From Hesseltinella vesiculosa (taxonomy: Eukaryota; Mucoromycota; Mucoromycetes; Mucorales; Cunninghamellaceae), in assembly GCA_002104935.1 (NCBI GenBank), contig MCGT01000044.1, positions 62,001 to 126,000 of the forward strand: a DNA stretch of 64,000 nt. The letters are read 5' to 3'. A program made the position numbers and the translations under genes. The notes under the pieces were generated by a model. The model was not told the DNA's origin and did no database searches. It was given only the letters and a program-made list of their open reading frames with translations. Shown piece after piece: positions 22,083-33,555 of the stretch (position 1 is the stretch's first letter; the number at the start of each line of letters is the position of its first letter).

Positions 22083-24674
22083 ATGAAGATCCAAGCTGCT
22101 ATTGCCGCCTTGGCTGTCATGGGCTCCAGTCTATGCGCCTTGGCAAACCCTGTAAGCCGCGATAGCTCTCAACGTGAAGCTGGCCTCGATAAAATCAAAC
22201 ATGTGGTCTTGTTCATGCAAGAAAACCGATCCTTTGATCATTACTTCGGTACCTCTTATGGCACTCGCAACTTCCAAGGTGAGCTTGTTGATATATCCAA
22301 AGCGAAAGTACCAAACTTACTCATTTCTTCGTATTCTGCTTTCAGATCCTAACGTTGGCATCCAAAAGAATGGCTTAAATTTGTTCTATCAACCTGACTC
22401 CAGTTCCACAGATGTTAAGAATGGCACCAAGTATCTGCTGCCTTACCGACTTGGTGGCAAACGCGCTGGATGTACTGAAGGTAATAAATGGAATCCCGCG
22501 AAAATGACCATGGTCAATCTTAAGACTCAACCCTTTTTTTTTCAATCGTCTGCAGGCGGCTCCAATGCATGGTAAGCTTTTTTTCTTCATTTTTAAACCG
22601 CTCGGTGGCGGGCCATGGTGACACTTTTTTTTTTCTAGGGTAACTATCAAACATGCTCTCATCAGCAGTGTACGAGTATCGTGCTCACTTTCTTTTTATA
22701 TAGACTGAAAATCACTCTGCTTGGAACAATGGTACCAACGACAACTGGACCGCTGGTAATAGCCCTGGATCCATGGGCTACTTGACACGCGACGAAATCA
22801 TATTCCTTTATGCTTTGACGGACGCTTTTGCTGTGGCCGATGGCTACCATCAATCTGTCATTGGGCCCACCGAACCTAATCGTCTCGTATGGATGAGCGG
22901 CACCAACGCAGGTATGACTAGAGCTGTTCCTGTATTGCGTGATGTCAGATGAAAAAAAATCGCTCACGTGGCTTTTCTTAGCTGACGGCCGTGTGGTAAC
23001 AAACAATATCGAGATCCCTGGCATGACTTGGGAAACCTATCCAGAAGTGCTTACAAAAGCCAACATCACTTGGCAAGTGTTCGAAGACCTTGATAATTTC
23101 GATGACAGTATGACAGCAAATAAGGGGAGGGAGAGTTGTGGTTCTCATATTTTATTTGATATGCAGATTCTCTCCTGTGGTTTGAATACTGGCGTTGGAA
23201 GGCCAGTCTCGAGGAACGAAAGAAGGGGATTTTGCCCATTGGGTTGTCTACTTTTTACGACCGGGCCAAGGCTGGTACGCTTCCTCAAGTTTCTATTATC
23301 ATAGCTCCCCGAGAACTATCAGGTAAGCACATGGAAGAACAAAAAAAAAAAACGAATGGCGAATTAGAAGCGCTTGAACTAACAACGATTTTTTCCACCA
23401 CACAAAAAAGAACATCCTGACAACGTTCCCGCTGCTGGCCACTGGTTGCAAGAGCAAGTTTACAATGCTGTGACATCCAGTCCTTCCTACAATGAAACAG
23501 CCTTGATCATTTCCTACGACGAAAATGGTATGTTGGAACACTGCAAACTTGAACTCCAGCCGAACCTAACATTTTGAGGACTCTTTTCATAGGCGGTTTT
23601 TATGACCACGTCATCCCTCCTGTGCCACCTACCAGTGAATGGGTGTTGAATCCACCTGTACCAAACGGTCTTGGTAAGCAGCCCATAGCAATTTTAATCA
23701 TGAAATACTTGACGGCTATGAATTCATTTACATGATGCTTATTTCCTTTCAAGGGTCTCGCGTACCTTTTATTGTGGTGAGTCCATGGACTCGTGGCGCG
23801 TCGGTTTATACCGAACTGCTTGACCACACATCCCAGTTGAAGTTCTTAGAACAATGGATCGGCTACGATAGCAATGGCACTCTCATTGCTCCTTGCAACA
23901 ATATCGACGACTGGCACCGTCAAACCACTGGTGACTTGGTGTCCATATTCGATTTTGACCACCCTGACTACACCACACCAGCCATGCCTGTCATGGACAA
24001 GCCCTCATCTATCCTTGGCGTCTGGACTTCTACTGGTACGACGCAAAGAGTTAAAAAAACACACTCCAACCATCTGATTTCTTTTCCATAGAATCTTGTG
24101 AATTGCAGCTTACCGCTCCTAAGACTAAGCCTCCTGTAAGTCAAGTCTGTCGGGTGATTTCTCATATCAGAGTGGCTCATCGTATTCTTGTTCTTTTTTT
24201 TAGTATGGTAACCAAACGTACCCTCAAGTTGAAAAAGGAACGCGTCAAGTACGTGGTCACATCTTGGAAGGCCGCACTTACACTCTGACCCAAGGCTCAT
24301 TGAATTCTGGTGCTACGGTGGTGCAAGCTACTTCAGCCAACAGTCTCGTCGTCGGATCTATCACGTCTTCAGATACCGCCTCAACAACGTGGACCGACAC
24401 CAGTTACTTTATTGTGCATCAAATTCAAGGCCAAGATCAATATTTGATTGAATCTGCTGCTCAGCCCGGTCAATGTCTATCCGTGAAAGCCAAGCAAGTT
24501 GCACTTGCCCCTTGCCAAACAGCCTCCAGTTTTGCCTTTGATTACCAAGCCTCGGGTGCTCAGCATTTGATCAAGGATACAGGCTCTGGATTCTACATCA
24601 CCACACAAAGGAACGCGCTGACTTTGACCCAGTCACCTTCCAGCTCATGGAGCGTTTACTCTGTGAGCCATTAA
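22083..24674 (+). CDS. Secreted phosphoesterase, phospholipase C (PF04185) type, 620 aa
   Basis: Alkaline-phosphatase-superfamily phosphoesterase related to bacterial non-hemolytic phospholipase C and fungal secreted acid phosphatases/PLC. Twelve exons: 22083-22278, 22346-22480, 22556-22571, 22639-22669, 22704-22911, 22982-23107, 23167-23322, 23411-23527, 23593-23673, 23754-24035, 24092-24135, 24204-24674; the frame closes. The N-terminal signal peptide is [16 protein letters not shown] plus LCALA. Catalytic-region motifs: [77 protein letters not shown]. After about residue 460 a C-terminal beta-rich part contains [16 protein letters not shown] and [12 protein letters not shown], resembling a ricin-B-like trefoil. 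Exon 3 is only 16 nt and the exon 4 boundaries are the least certain. Enzyme substrate (phospholipid or phosphate monoester) is not determined. Confidence 0.85.
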
Positions 24675-24791
24675 TGACATATCCATATCTCCAAACTTCA
24701 TTAAAAAGCAACAATCAACTGGCTGGCAGCCATGGAGGGTCGTGTAGAAAAGATGGCTGCCTCGCAATTGAGAAAGATGATGGGCTAAAAT

Positions 24792-26535
24792 CTAAAGTTT
24801 ATAATACATTGGAAGAGTGACCTTTTCCAAACCAGTGATGACCGCTTGTTTAGATCCAAGGGCTCCAGTGTCAACCAGGTCTTCAATGAGCATACGGCTA
24901 TGCTTAATACAATCGGGTACGCTGACGCCGAGGTAGCTTGCTCCTGTGACGCTCATGGTGTGACCAAAGGAGTGTTGAAGGGCAGCATGCAATTCATTCA
25001 TACGTTGGCGATGGCCAACAAGGTATTGGGGAATGCACTGGCGCAGGATACGACAGTGATAGTGGGCGGGCGATTCGTGTATTTCAAGGTACTTGCTGAG
25101 TGCTGCAGTGGCCATTGTCAATGCCTTAGATGAGATGGCATCATTATCATGCAAACTACCAAAGGCGAGGTTCCAGTCGGCACCGCCGATCATGGCTGTG
25201 AATCGGACCATGTTGCTGTCTTGGTCTTGCACCCCCAGACTATTTGAATCAAAAATCATACCGAGTAGCCCTGGAAACTGTGAGGGGGGCATAGTGTCTG
25301 CGTGTGGAGTCAGGAAACCAAAACCATCCAAACCGGGTTTCACTTTGCACTTTTCATAAGCGAGGTTCACAAGAGCAACATCAGCGCTTGGGTTGTGCGT
25401 TAAATGGGGTAAACTTGTCGTCGTAGGCATCGAGATTCTTGCCAAGGCGTGTGATGGTAAGGTTGAGACGATATGATCCGCATGATAGATTTGCCCTTGG
25501 CTTGTGGTGATTTCCTAAATTTGACCCGACAACAGAAATAGGAGGAATGGGTAAGCACCAGATCCAACGTCACCTAATGTTTTTCATTACTATTTGGTGA
25601 GAACTTTGTCCGTCGAGGCGGCTCACGGTTTCGCCAAGCTGCATCGAGACGTTGGGTTGAGAGGAAAGGAACTGGGTCAATCGGCTTGGCAAGGCACCAA
25701 GACCTGGCAGGAATCCAAGCACGCTACTTTGTTGCATTTGCTTGAACCATTCAGGGTCCTTTGCTCTGCAGGCATCGGCCAATTGGCGTTCACGGGGTGA
25801 TTCTACTGAGAGCTTACCACTGAGCATGCCCAGGACAACACTACCGTATTCTTGTTCACAGGCAGCCAGGATTGGGAACGTCGAATGCACAGACAGCTGC
25901 TTTGCGTCTCCTGCATAAATACCGTGCGCCATTGCGCCCATCAAGTTGAGAGCTGTATGTTCGTTGAAGCGACGTTCCATGAAGTTGTAAAGCGATTCGT
26001 CCTTGGTGGTGCTGGCTCGAGCAAGGAACGGTTCACGCATTCCAGCAGTTATCACGGAATCCATGATGGGAGGACTGTGCAGTAGCATATCAGCAAGTCC
26101 TGAAGGCAGCTGATTGATTTGGCCATGGTATTCAATGTAACGGTGCTGTGCTGATGGATGCGACTTCGGGATATTGACAAGCAATGGCGAGAGATCGAGA
26201 TCTTTAATCTAAGCAAAAAAAAAAAAAAAGCGGCAAACGGCAAACGGCAATTGGTAAGGTTAATGCTACAATTCAATGCTCTTACCAAGCAAGCAACTTC
26301 ACCCTGTGCTTACCATGTCCAAGAGTACTGTGCCACTGGTCCCATGAGGTCGTAGAGTGCGGGGGCCAGCCTCAAAAATCAAATGATCATTGACTTGCTG
26401 TGTTTTGATGAATCCTCCTGCACGTTTGTTTGATTCGATAAGACGGATATGAGCTTGAGGAACTAAACGAGACAGGTAATAAGCAGCCGAAAGACCAGAA
26501 ATTCCACCACCCAACACAACAATGGAGCGGGGCAT
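24792..26535 (-). CDS. HEM14: Protoporphyrinogen oxidase (520 aa)
   Basis: FAD enzyme of the inner mitochondrial membrane that oxidises protoporphyrinogen IX to protoporphyrin IX in heme synthesis. Exons 26535-26314, 26208-25591 and 25514-24792, both introns phase 0. The N-terminus MPRSIVVLGGGISGLSAAYYL is the Rossmann FAD motif with no cleavable presequence, followed by FEAGPRTLRP (PPOX signature). Middle: ESLYNFMERRFNEHTALNLMGAM and HGIYAGDAKQLSVHSTFP, then HIVSTLPSHAL. C-terminal: GFGFLTPHADT, GMIFDSNSL, FTAMIGGADW, and GASYLGVSVPDCIKHSR, which matches the C-terminal FAD-contacting motif. It is convergent with the phosphoesterase gene; only 117 bp separate their stops. Confidence 0.93.
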
Positions 26536-27553
26536 TTTGCAAAAGAAAAGGCAATTGGAAAGAAAATAGCCTTTTTTTTTTCTTGGCCATGCCGACCAGG
26601 GTCAACCCCCTCCCCACTTGTACACACATGAGAGGCCCATTATGAGATACTGTGAAAAAGTATGTGTCAGCACAGTTATAGCATCCATACCTCACGCAAA
26701 CCTGATCTTCGGTGCACGCAGAGCTTTGAGACAAAGGTTAAGCGCCATACGGTTAGTTTGCACCAGAGCCGCACTGCTGGAATCGCTTGGTCATATGATT
26801 AACTCTATACCACAATACCATAGAGCCCATTCCTCGTAGGCATTGTTGCTTTTCACGAAGTACCAGTTGTATGCAAGTTTTGAGGTGAACCGGGTGGGAT
26901 TTTTGAGGAAGGTAAATCCAAGTGCAGCCCTAAAAAACACCTATACGTCTCTTCTGAGCCGGTGGATAGACTTGAAAATGGCAGGACTGTGATAACGCAT
27001 TAACGATGATGATGTCGAATAAAGTCATGGAGTTGATTTCCTAGCCAATTTGACAACGCATTGGCTCCTGACCACCAAATCTCGCATTCAAAGCGTGACA
27101 TAACGTGTATAGGTTACCTGTCGAGTGACATTCAGTACCGCACCAGTACAAACGGCACCTGCAAATAAAAAGAGGGCGGAGGGGTAGAATGCCACTAAGT
27201 GTCACTATTTAAAATACCGAGGATTGAGCGACAACGCTTGTCAGACTTAATGAAATCATCACGCTATCTTTGGTACATGGTCACTTTTTAATTAACCTGC
27301 ATCTGACCAAGAATAAAGTCGGTTGACCCGAAGACGCGGAGTGGTCAGGCGAAAAAAAGACTGGGATTATGCTCCACTTTAGCCAGAAGCAAAAATGGGG
27401 CAATGTAACACAACATGTCACTTCAATACATGCTAGATTATGGCCGTGTCAAAGTGAAAATGCACATGGCAAACAATGGCACATGTCGATGTTTCTGTGA
27501 GTAATGAAAAAAAAAACCAAATGGCCAGCCGATGAGTTTTTTAATTGGATGAG
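26536..27553. other. Spacer between HEM14 and the LIM gene; no gene, holds a decayed repeat copy
   Basis: No protein-like frame is supported. A stretch at 26935-27080 (TCTTCTGAGCCGGTGGATAG, TTAACGATGATGATG, AAAGTCATGGAGTTGATTTC, CTAGCCAATTTGACAAC) follows the block order of the dispersed repeat and looks like a heavily diverged copy E. Confidence 0.4.
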
Positions 27554-29204
27554 TTAGATGTCAAAAAATGTGGTTGTGCGCTTGTCAGTTTGGAGATCAA
27601 CGGAATGATTGGGACAAAAGATCCGGTTTCTATTGTCTGTGTAATACACGTCTTGGATAAGTTGATGACAGTCCTATTTAAAAAAAGTTAGCACATTGAG
27701 CTCAGAAAAATAAATAGGTGACAAAGACTTACGTGGCACTGGAAGCATTGGGGATGGAATTTTTGACCGTCGGAAGTTTTCGCACAGCGGCCTTCGACCG
27801 GGGCTTTGCATTTGCTGCAAAGGCTATGATTGAGTTGGTGGTAATCGTGTTTGCAGTAGGGTTGGTTTTTGTATACGTAAAAGGTATGGTCGGCAAAAGG
27901 TTGCTGACAGGCATGACAACGAAAACATTTTTTGTGGAATTTCCCGTCAAGCTTGCCATCCGAAGAACTGACAGATTCTTTTTCAACAGCTTTGCCACAG
28001 CCTCGGCATTTAGGCAGGTACAGTTCGTTAAAATGTGGTCGACAGTAAATGCGTTTTTTGTGCCGTACAATACCATTGGCAAATTCATCCACAGGCCGGA
28101 GACATTGGCAGCATTTCAAATGCTCCAAATGAAAATACACTCCAAATGCCTTTGTTGGTCGTGTGGTGGGTTCAATCGCGGTATGACTGTGAAATGCGAA
28201 AATATAAAATGCTATTAAGCAAGAGATGCTTTTTTTTTCGCATGTGTGCACGCTAGATTATTACCATGTAGCACAGTCAGGCTTAGAAAGGATAAGTTCA
28301 TAATGCTTGGAGCAGTAGACATGGCCATTGCACTCTCGAACTTCCATATTTGGCTTCAATGGCACACAACATAAGTAACAGGTCAAGCAGTGCGAATGGT
28401 ATGACTGGGAAAAAATTAAAGTTTTGGAAGGGAGAGTCAGTGGAAAGACGGGGTTGATTTTTTTTGACCGCGTGGTCCTTTGCTTACATATTGCTTCTTG
28501 ACGGAAACGAGGTGCTTTGATGACACTGGTCGATGGCAGCGCTGACAGGAAGGTTTAGGCTTGGATGATTGGAGGAAGCGTTTCCAATGATTTTGAAAAT
28601 GAGCTAGGGCCTCGGGTTTGAGCTGTGAAGGCATGGCAATTGGAGGCGTGTCGGTTTTATAAAACGAAAGGGTGGTCTCTCGTTGTTCAGTTGATGAAGG
28701 TGCAACGCGGAATGCAAGGAAAGGTTGACTTTCGACAGGAGTGACTGGCGATTGGGATTCAATAGACACGGACCTTGAGAGTGCAGTCAACGGTGAGGTG
28801 GTGACGGTTGGCTTTTTGGCGATTTTCCAGGTTTCGCCTCTCGACGATCGGATGGAGCTGCGAACTGTGTTTGATTTTCGTAGAGGAATAACGTCACTAA
28901 AATCACGCAGGGAATGAATGAGTGGCAGATTAATCTCATTTGTCAAGGACGGTTCATGATTGGTGATGGATCTCAAGCGGGAGTAGGAAGTTTATGAGAT
29001 TTTGCTTACTTTAGGTTCGTTTGGCCTAGATCATGATCATGTTATTACACAATAAATGGAGCGTCAATTAGCAGCCACGCAGAAACAGGAGAAAATATTA
29101 AAACGTTTATGGTAAGCATCAATGGGCAATAAGGAACAAGCTTATTTTTTTTTTTGAATCCGTAGGAATGACATCTTACGAGGAGGAGGCTGCTTCAAAG
29201 GCAT
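27554..29204 (-). CDS. Four-LIM-domain protein (412 aa), paxillin-like layout
   Basis: Exons 28971-28488, 28404-28265, 28186-27733 and 27673-27554 are secure. Two 5' exons, 29204-29180 (MPLKQPPP) and 29025-29010, are tentative: they keep frame, but the intron between the latter and the main exon would be only 38 nt and the main frame otherwise lacks an ATG near its start. Residues about 1-150 are Ser/Thr/Pro-rich; then four zinc-binding LIM modules run to the end: SCQRC...CLTCYLC...YCSKHYELI; CATCHTA...KCCQC...YCRPHF; CRGCG...CFRCHAC...YCKHDY; CSKCK...CFQCHDC...FCPNHS. LIM proteins of this layout act as scaffolds at actin rings or polarity sites. There is no RhoGAP domain, so it is not the Rga type. 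Confidence 0.8.
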
Positions 29205-29458
29205 TTCCGTGCATGCATGAAGGGAGAGGTCTCTGATGGGGATTGTTTGAAAGCAGGATGAGCATGTGACAGTAGGCAGAATATGTGAAACTCGAGTCTC
29301 CATTTGATGCAGCCGAGGATGATAAGGATAACTATGCTAATGAGGATGATGAAAAGTATGTAGTAAAAAAAAAAAAACGCTTGAAGGAGAGTGAAAGAGA
29401 AGTGGAAAGTGAGTTGCCTTGAAATACAATTTAAGAAAAGGGCTTTGGTCATTCAAGG

Positions 29459-29955
29459 TCAATAAAAGGGTTTGTAGCACTTGCTCGAAGCGGTAACACC
29501 AGCGTCCCGACGTTCTCGACCATTTCTCAATTTAAAGTTTCCAAGAAGTGACGTGATTTGTATTATTTTAATCCCAGCTATTTGCCGACGATCTCTTTGG
29601 AACTCCCAGACCATCCAATTGATTGACTCGTTGAACAATAGCATATCATGGTTTTCGTGAACAACGGCTTTCATACCTTGTACGTCTTTTTCACTGTGCT
29701 GCACTGTATGCACAGATTGGTGTGCAAACTCACTACCGAATTAGGAAATAAAGTTTTGAATTTGTCAATTGATGAAAGACGATTTTTGTGGCCATCTTTG
29801 AAAAGCATGTACCTATTGCCAGCTTTCCACCATCTTCTGCTTGGAAAGGTCATTTCTGAGCCTTGAATAATACTTTTAGCCGGAAAAACAAGCAGGCTCC
29901 TTTTTCTTGTACGTTCAAAGCAAACAGCGTTCTCCATAAAAAAAGATTGTACCAT
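29459..29955 (-). pseudogene. Possible second, strongly decayed Fanzor-like remnant
   Basis: Minus-strand frames include NSVVSLHTNLCIQC at about 29700-29740 and, after a frame change, FQRDRRQIAGIKIIQI at about 29570-29620. The order Val-rich strand, T-x-x-C-x2-C, then R-D followed by A-x-x-(K/N)-I-I is reminiscent of the zinc ribbon and RuvC-III end of Fanzor/TnpB. The second Cys pair and the Asn are missing. Copy C of the dispersed repeat lies just upstream, as copy A does for the better remnant at 17.4-18.7 kb. Weak evidence. Confidence 0.25.
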
Positions 29956-30109
29956 ATCAAACGTCTGAGGAGTGTTATATTAAAACTGGCACAGCTTGCA
30001 AACGATGGGTTGGATTTTTGGCTTTTAGCTAATTTTTTATTACCGAGGGCAGTGTTCACTGATACTAACTGCTCCTTGTACACCAACCAGGAGTTGAACG
30101 CAATGTATT

Positions 30110-30425
30110 GTGCGGAAATTGAATTTGGCCAGATTTCTCTCTTCACTGAAAAAAAAAAAAGTAAATGCACAGTACTTTTAAGTAATTGGGCCGATCTGAA
30201 ATTTGTATGGGTACGTCAATTCATAAATGATGATGCTATGAAAAAAAATCAAGTCGATTGGTGTTGGTCACCTAGCCAGCTTTTGATCAATTTCGTTTGA
30301 CACCTCCTACTCCCCAGCTAAAAAAAATGAAAAACTGGCTGTTTTCCTCAGGGGGCGGGCCCCAGGCGATCTGGTCAAAAATCACAGAGCAAAATTGCTC
30401 AAAGTCGATCCGCCCTATATTTTGC
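30110..30425 (+). repeat. Dispersed repeat family, copy C
   Basis: GCGGAAATTGAATTTGGCCAG, CAGTACTTTTAAGTAATTGG, CATAAATGATGATGC, AAGTCGATTGGTGTTGG, GCCAGCTTTTGATCAATTTCG, TTTGACACCTCCTACTCC and CAGGCGATCTGGTCAAAAATC match copies A, B and D in order. The 5' flank also matches the 5' flank of copy A. Confidence 0.7.
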
Positions 30426-31289
30426 ACGCGAGTTCAAAATGATGAGAGTTGACCACTATTGAAACTACAACTCTCTCTGGCGACCGAGACATGCTCGTAA
30501 ATATGTGCTAGAAATGCTTAAGCACGCGCTTGAATATGTTTTAATTTAGCGCTATATCCATTTGGTTTACCCAGCAAAACATTTATTCGAGGGTGATAGA
30601 AATAAAAATCTGGCAGCGTCCGAGTGATGGCGGAAAGCATGTATTGTCCAAAGTCCAAGAGCTCCAATCCTCTCAAACCTCTAGTAAGCGAAAAACTCAT
30701 AAACTTTTTTTTATCTCGTTTTCTACTTGTGCTCAATCCGCAATTCTGAAAAAGCAAGTATTCCCGTCGTACGGTAATGGAGATATTTGTCTATAGATGG
30801 GACTATGTGCATGCCCAACATACCATTTACGGCTCCCTCCCCAACGGACGTCACCTTGAGGTGTCCGGGTTTATCCCATGGGAATATGTCGCGTCGGCGA
30901 CCGGAACCAGCGAAATATAAACGTTAATGGGATCTGCGCCTGTGCGCATGTCCAAAGTTCCGTCGCTGTATCCAAATATTATTGTCCAGTTTATGTCGGT
31001 AAGAAGTCTTTATCAAACAGGGTGGGTACTGATCGATGAAGCTGATGTTTGCGGGAAAGCCATTCTGTAATATTTGGGTTAATAAACACAGCAAGTAATT
31101 CAATTAGAATCTTTTCAGGTTTATTAGTACTTCGAAAATTCGAATGAAGAAGAAAAAGAAACTAAGGGAAAATAAAAAAAAAGGATTTAAGCAATACGAC
31201 TAGGTGCGGAGTTTACTCGTGCACTTGTCTAATTCTAGAACAAGTCTCCGCACAGTGGATCTCCCTCAGCTTGCATATTTCTTTCTTCC
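30426..31289. other. Accessory spacer; one coding-like patch on the minus strand
   Basis: Mostly non-coding by eye. At about 30860-31015 the minus strand is open with protein-like composition (WTIIFGYSDG, RTGADPINVYISLVPVA), bounded by stops. The local base composition is richer in G+C than the flanks. No family recognised. Confidence 0.3.
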
Positions 31290-31560
31290 TGACGCTAATA
31301 CGCACGAAAGAGCAAAGCATTCTATACACCGTTCACGTCTTAGCTAGGGCGCATGCCACAAATTTTTTGGCGTCGGCAAAAAGCTTGATATGCCGGTGGA
31401 CAGGATGTGGCGTGCCTACGAACAGGGGCGTCTTTCCGAGATCATCAAGTACTACGAGCACGATTGTCAGCTGGTGTTGGATGTCGTTTCTACGTCGGGG
31501 ATAACAAACGACCAAACCGCGACTGTTCAGAGAGGCCCTGATAGAGTGGTTGAAGTCGCT
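31290..31560 (+). pseudogene. Family B DNA polymerase 3'-5' exonuclease-like fragment
   Basis: The frame through 31354-31480 reads CHKFFGVGKKLDMPV ... GRLSEIIKYYEHDCQLVLDVV, which fits the Exo III segment of family B polymerases (Y-x-x-x-D, here YYEHD, preceded by an F-x-G-x-x-K-x-D-(L/M)-P segment). Just upstream, in a neighbouring frame, YTVHVLA could be the preceding helix, implying a frame break near 31350. The rest of a polymerase is not identifiable downstream. Source could be an integrated dsDNA-virus relative or a polymerase-bearing transposon. Broken and not functional as seen. Confidence 0.4.
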
Positions 31561-32310
31561 GGGCTTGTCAAGTGTTGAACGGGTCGGTCAATGTATATAC
31601 GAATATAACAGAAAGTCAGAAACATGCATTATGTCTTCATTGGAATTTGGAGATGTGATGTTCACAACTAGCGACGTGCAGAGCAATACCGGTAGATATG
31701 TCAAAGGGAGTACGATTATAAGAGGATCTCAGCCTTATAATGCACAGCGAAAATGGTGCTAACATGCTGACTACGGCATTGAAATTGATTGAACAAAGCA
31801 GTATGGAGATATATCTTATTGAGATCGTGAACATCAATGGCAGTGGCGCAGAAATCGGGTCAGCATGCAACGACAACTCGACCATCGCAAGTGAAATACC
31901 GGTATGTGCGCAAGTTCAACGCATGCTTCAAACAGGAACCGAATATTATGGTATGTTTATACAAATATGACAGCGACTACATGGATGTAGGTGTGCAAGC
32001 TACAGTACACATTTGCCCGCTGGCGTTCTACAAAACGAATGGCGTGCAAGTATGTGTAACATAAGGATCCGTGCTGCCACAGTGAGTGATAGCGGCGACC
32101 AAGTGATTGTGTTTTACACAAGCTCGGTTGGCCAGGGCTTTGTGCATGATTTTGATATGGGTGAACTGGCGAGTTTGGTGGCCCATTCAGCAACTACTTT
32201 CTTTGGTTTGCTGTATCAAATCTGTAATGCGTATTCTGAATCGTTTGTTGATGCTTACAGTACAGCTGACAAACCCGTCCAATGCATTAAAAAAAGAATG
32301 GAATGAATAA
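31561..32310 (+). other. Coding-like but unidentified plus-strand sequence after the polymerase-like fragment
   Basis: Overlapping open stretches with protein-like composition: CIMSSLEFGDVMFTTSDVQ (31640-31700), LKLIEQSSMEIYLIEIV (31775-31830), KYRYVRKFNACFKQEPNI (31890-31950), and QVIVFYTSSVGQGFVHDFD (32100-32160). Frames change between them, so this looks like one or more decayed genes on the same strand as the polymerase-like fragment. No family recognised. Confidence 0.3.
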
Positions 32311-32501
32311 GAGCTCCACTAGGCACCTATTTCTAACCTGACTAATGGTTTTCAAATACCGAACGACATTCGAAACCTGACTTTCAGCGCCAAGAAATTG
32401 GTAACAAGATGAGGTGGGATATTATTTATTTGCGTTTATAAGTGTGAAAAGAAAAATAAATGGGGTTGCTGTTTAATGGTACACAATATCTTGCATTTCC
32501 T

Positions 32502-33473
32502 TTAAAGCTTCAAGATGGAGGCCAAGTTGTTGGGGAGAGCAACAATGTCGGTCACCTTGGTGACGGCAAGGCCGTTAAGGTTGAGAAGCTTGGAGACTTG
32601 AATAAGGACATTGCCGCCCTTGAGGGTGCCACCGATCTTGTTGATGAGAGTGACATTGATAAGCTTGGCAGGAATGGAGATGACGTCCTTTTGGATGTTG
32701 GTGACAGCACCGCCAGTGACGGTCTTCAGAGCAGACAAGGGGAGTTGGACAACGTTGACAGTCTTGGTGGTGGAGCCAACCAAAGTGGTGACAGTGGTGA
32801 CAGTGCTGGTGACAGTAGTGGTAGCAGAGGTCAAGGTGGTTTGGATGAAGGTCAATTGAGTGGTCAATTGGGAGGTCAAGCCAGTGATGCTGGAGATGTT
32901 GGTGGTACCAAGGGTCTTGGTCAAGAAAGACAAAGCACCAGAGAGGTCACCGTTGCCAACAAGGGTGTTCAATTGAGGGACAAGGGCAGTCAATTGAGTG
33001 GGCAAGTTGCCGGTCAAACCAGTGATTTGGACAGGGATGCCTTCGATCAGAGTGGGGAGCATGGCAACTTGAGCTTGGAGGGTAACGGGCAAGTTAACGA
33101 TGACAGATTGAAGTTCAACAGGCAATTGAGTCAACTGAGTGGGCAAGTTGGTCAAAGTGGTCAGGAGTTGCGTAGGCAAGGTTTGCACAGCAGCAGGCAA
33201 ACCAGCCAATTCAGTTTGCAGACCAGTTGGCAAGGTTTGGATCACGGACAACAATTGAGTAGGGTTATCCAAGACAGAGAGGAGCTGGGGTTGGATGTTA
33301 GCAGGCACGTTTTGGATGATGGTGAAAACATTGCCAACGTTTGTCAAAGAGCCAAGAAGGGTGTTCAAATTAGGCAAGAGGAGGACATCAGCAGAGCCAG
33401 AAATGGGAGCGGCTTGGACACCCAACATGAGGGCAGCGGCAATAACAGCAAGAGAAGTGAAACGCATTTTCAA
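32502..33473 (-). CDS. Secreted Leu-Pro repeat protein, 323 aa (unknown function)
   Basis: Intronless; MKMRFTSLAVIAAALMLG followed by VQA is a clear signal peptide, with cleavage likely before APISG. The mature protein is almost free of charged and aromatic residues and consists of Leu/Thr/Val/Gln-rich amphipathic segments broken by Pro about every 8-15 residues (QTLPTGL, AGLPAAV, QTLPTQL, TNLPTQL, TQLPVEL, VNLPVTL, AMLPTLI, GNLPTQL), then a Thr/Val-rich stretch (TTTVTSTVTTVTTLVG) and a C-terminal hydrophobic part. No Cys, so not a hydrophobin. This looks like a secreted surface-active or wall-associated structural protein; that is inference. A second Met at codon 3 could also start it. Confidence 0.8.
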   Translation of the reverse strand: MKMRFTSLAVIAAALMLGVQAAPISGSADVLLLPNLNTLLGSLTNVGNVFTIIQNVPANIQPQLLSVLDNPTQLLSVIQTLPTGLQTELAGLPAAVQTLPTQLLTTLTNLPTQLTQLPVELQSVIVNLPVTLQAQVAMLPTLIEGIPVQITGLTGNLPTQLTALVPQLNTLVGNGDLSGALSFLTKTLGTTNISSITGLTSQLTTQLTFIQTTLTSATTTVTSTVTTVTTLVGSTTKTVNVVQLPLSALKTVTGGAVTNIQKDVISIPAKLINVTLINKIGGTLKGGNVLIQVSKLLNLNGLAVTKVTDIVALPNNLASILKL

Positions 33474-33555
33474 AGGAAGGTGTAGGGTTGAGAAAGGAGT
33501 GGATTAAACGACGAGGTTAAGATTAAAAAAATTCCATATCGCAAAACCCATCTCA

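Noticed and set aside
32460..33485. 341-codon plus-strand ORF (Gly/Gln/Asp/Ser-rich)
   Set aside because: It is the exact antisense of the secreted Leu-Pro repeat protein. Openness follows from the Leu/Val/Thr/Gln codon bias of the real gene, which has a signal peptide and a TATA box on the other strand.
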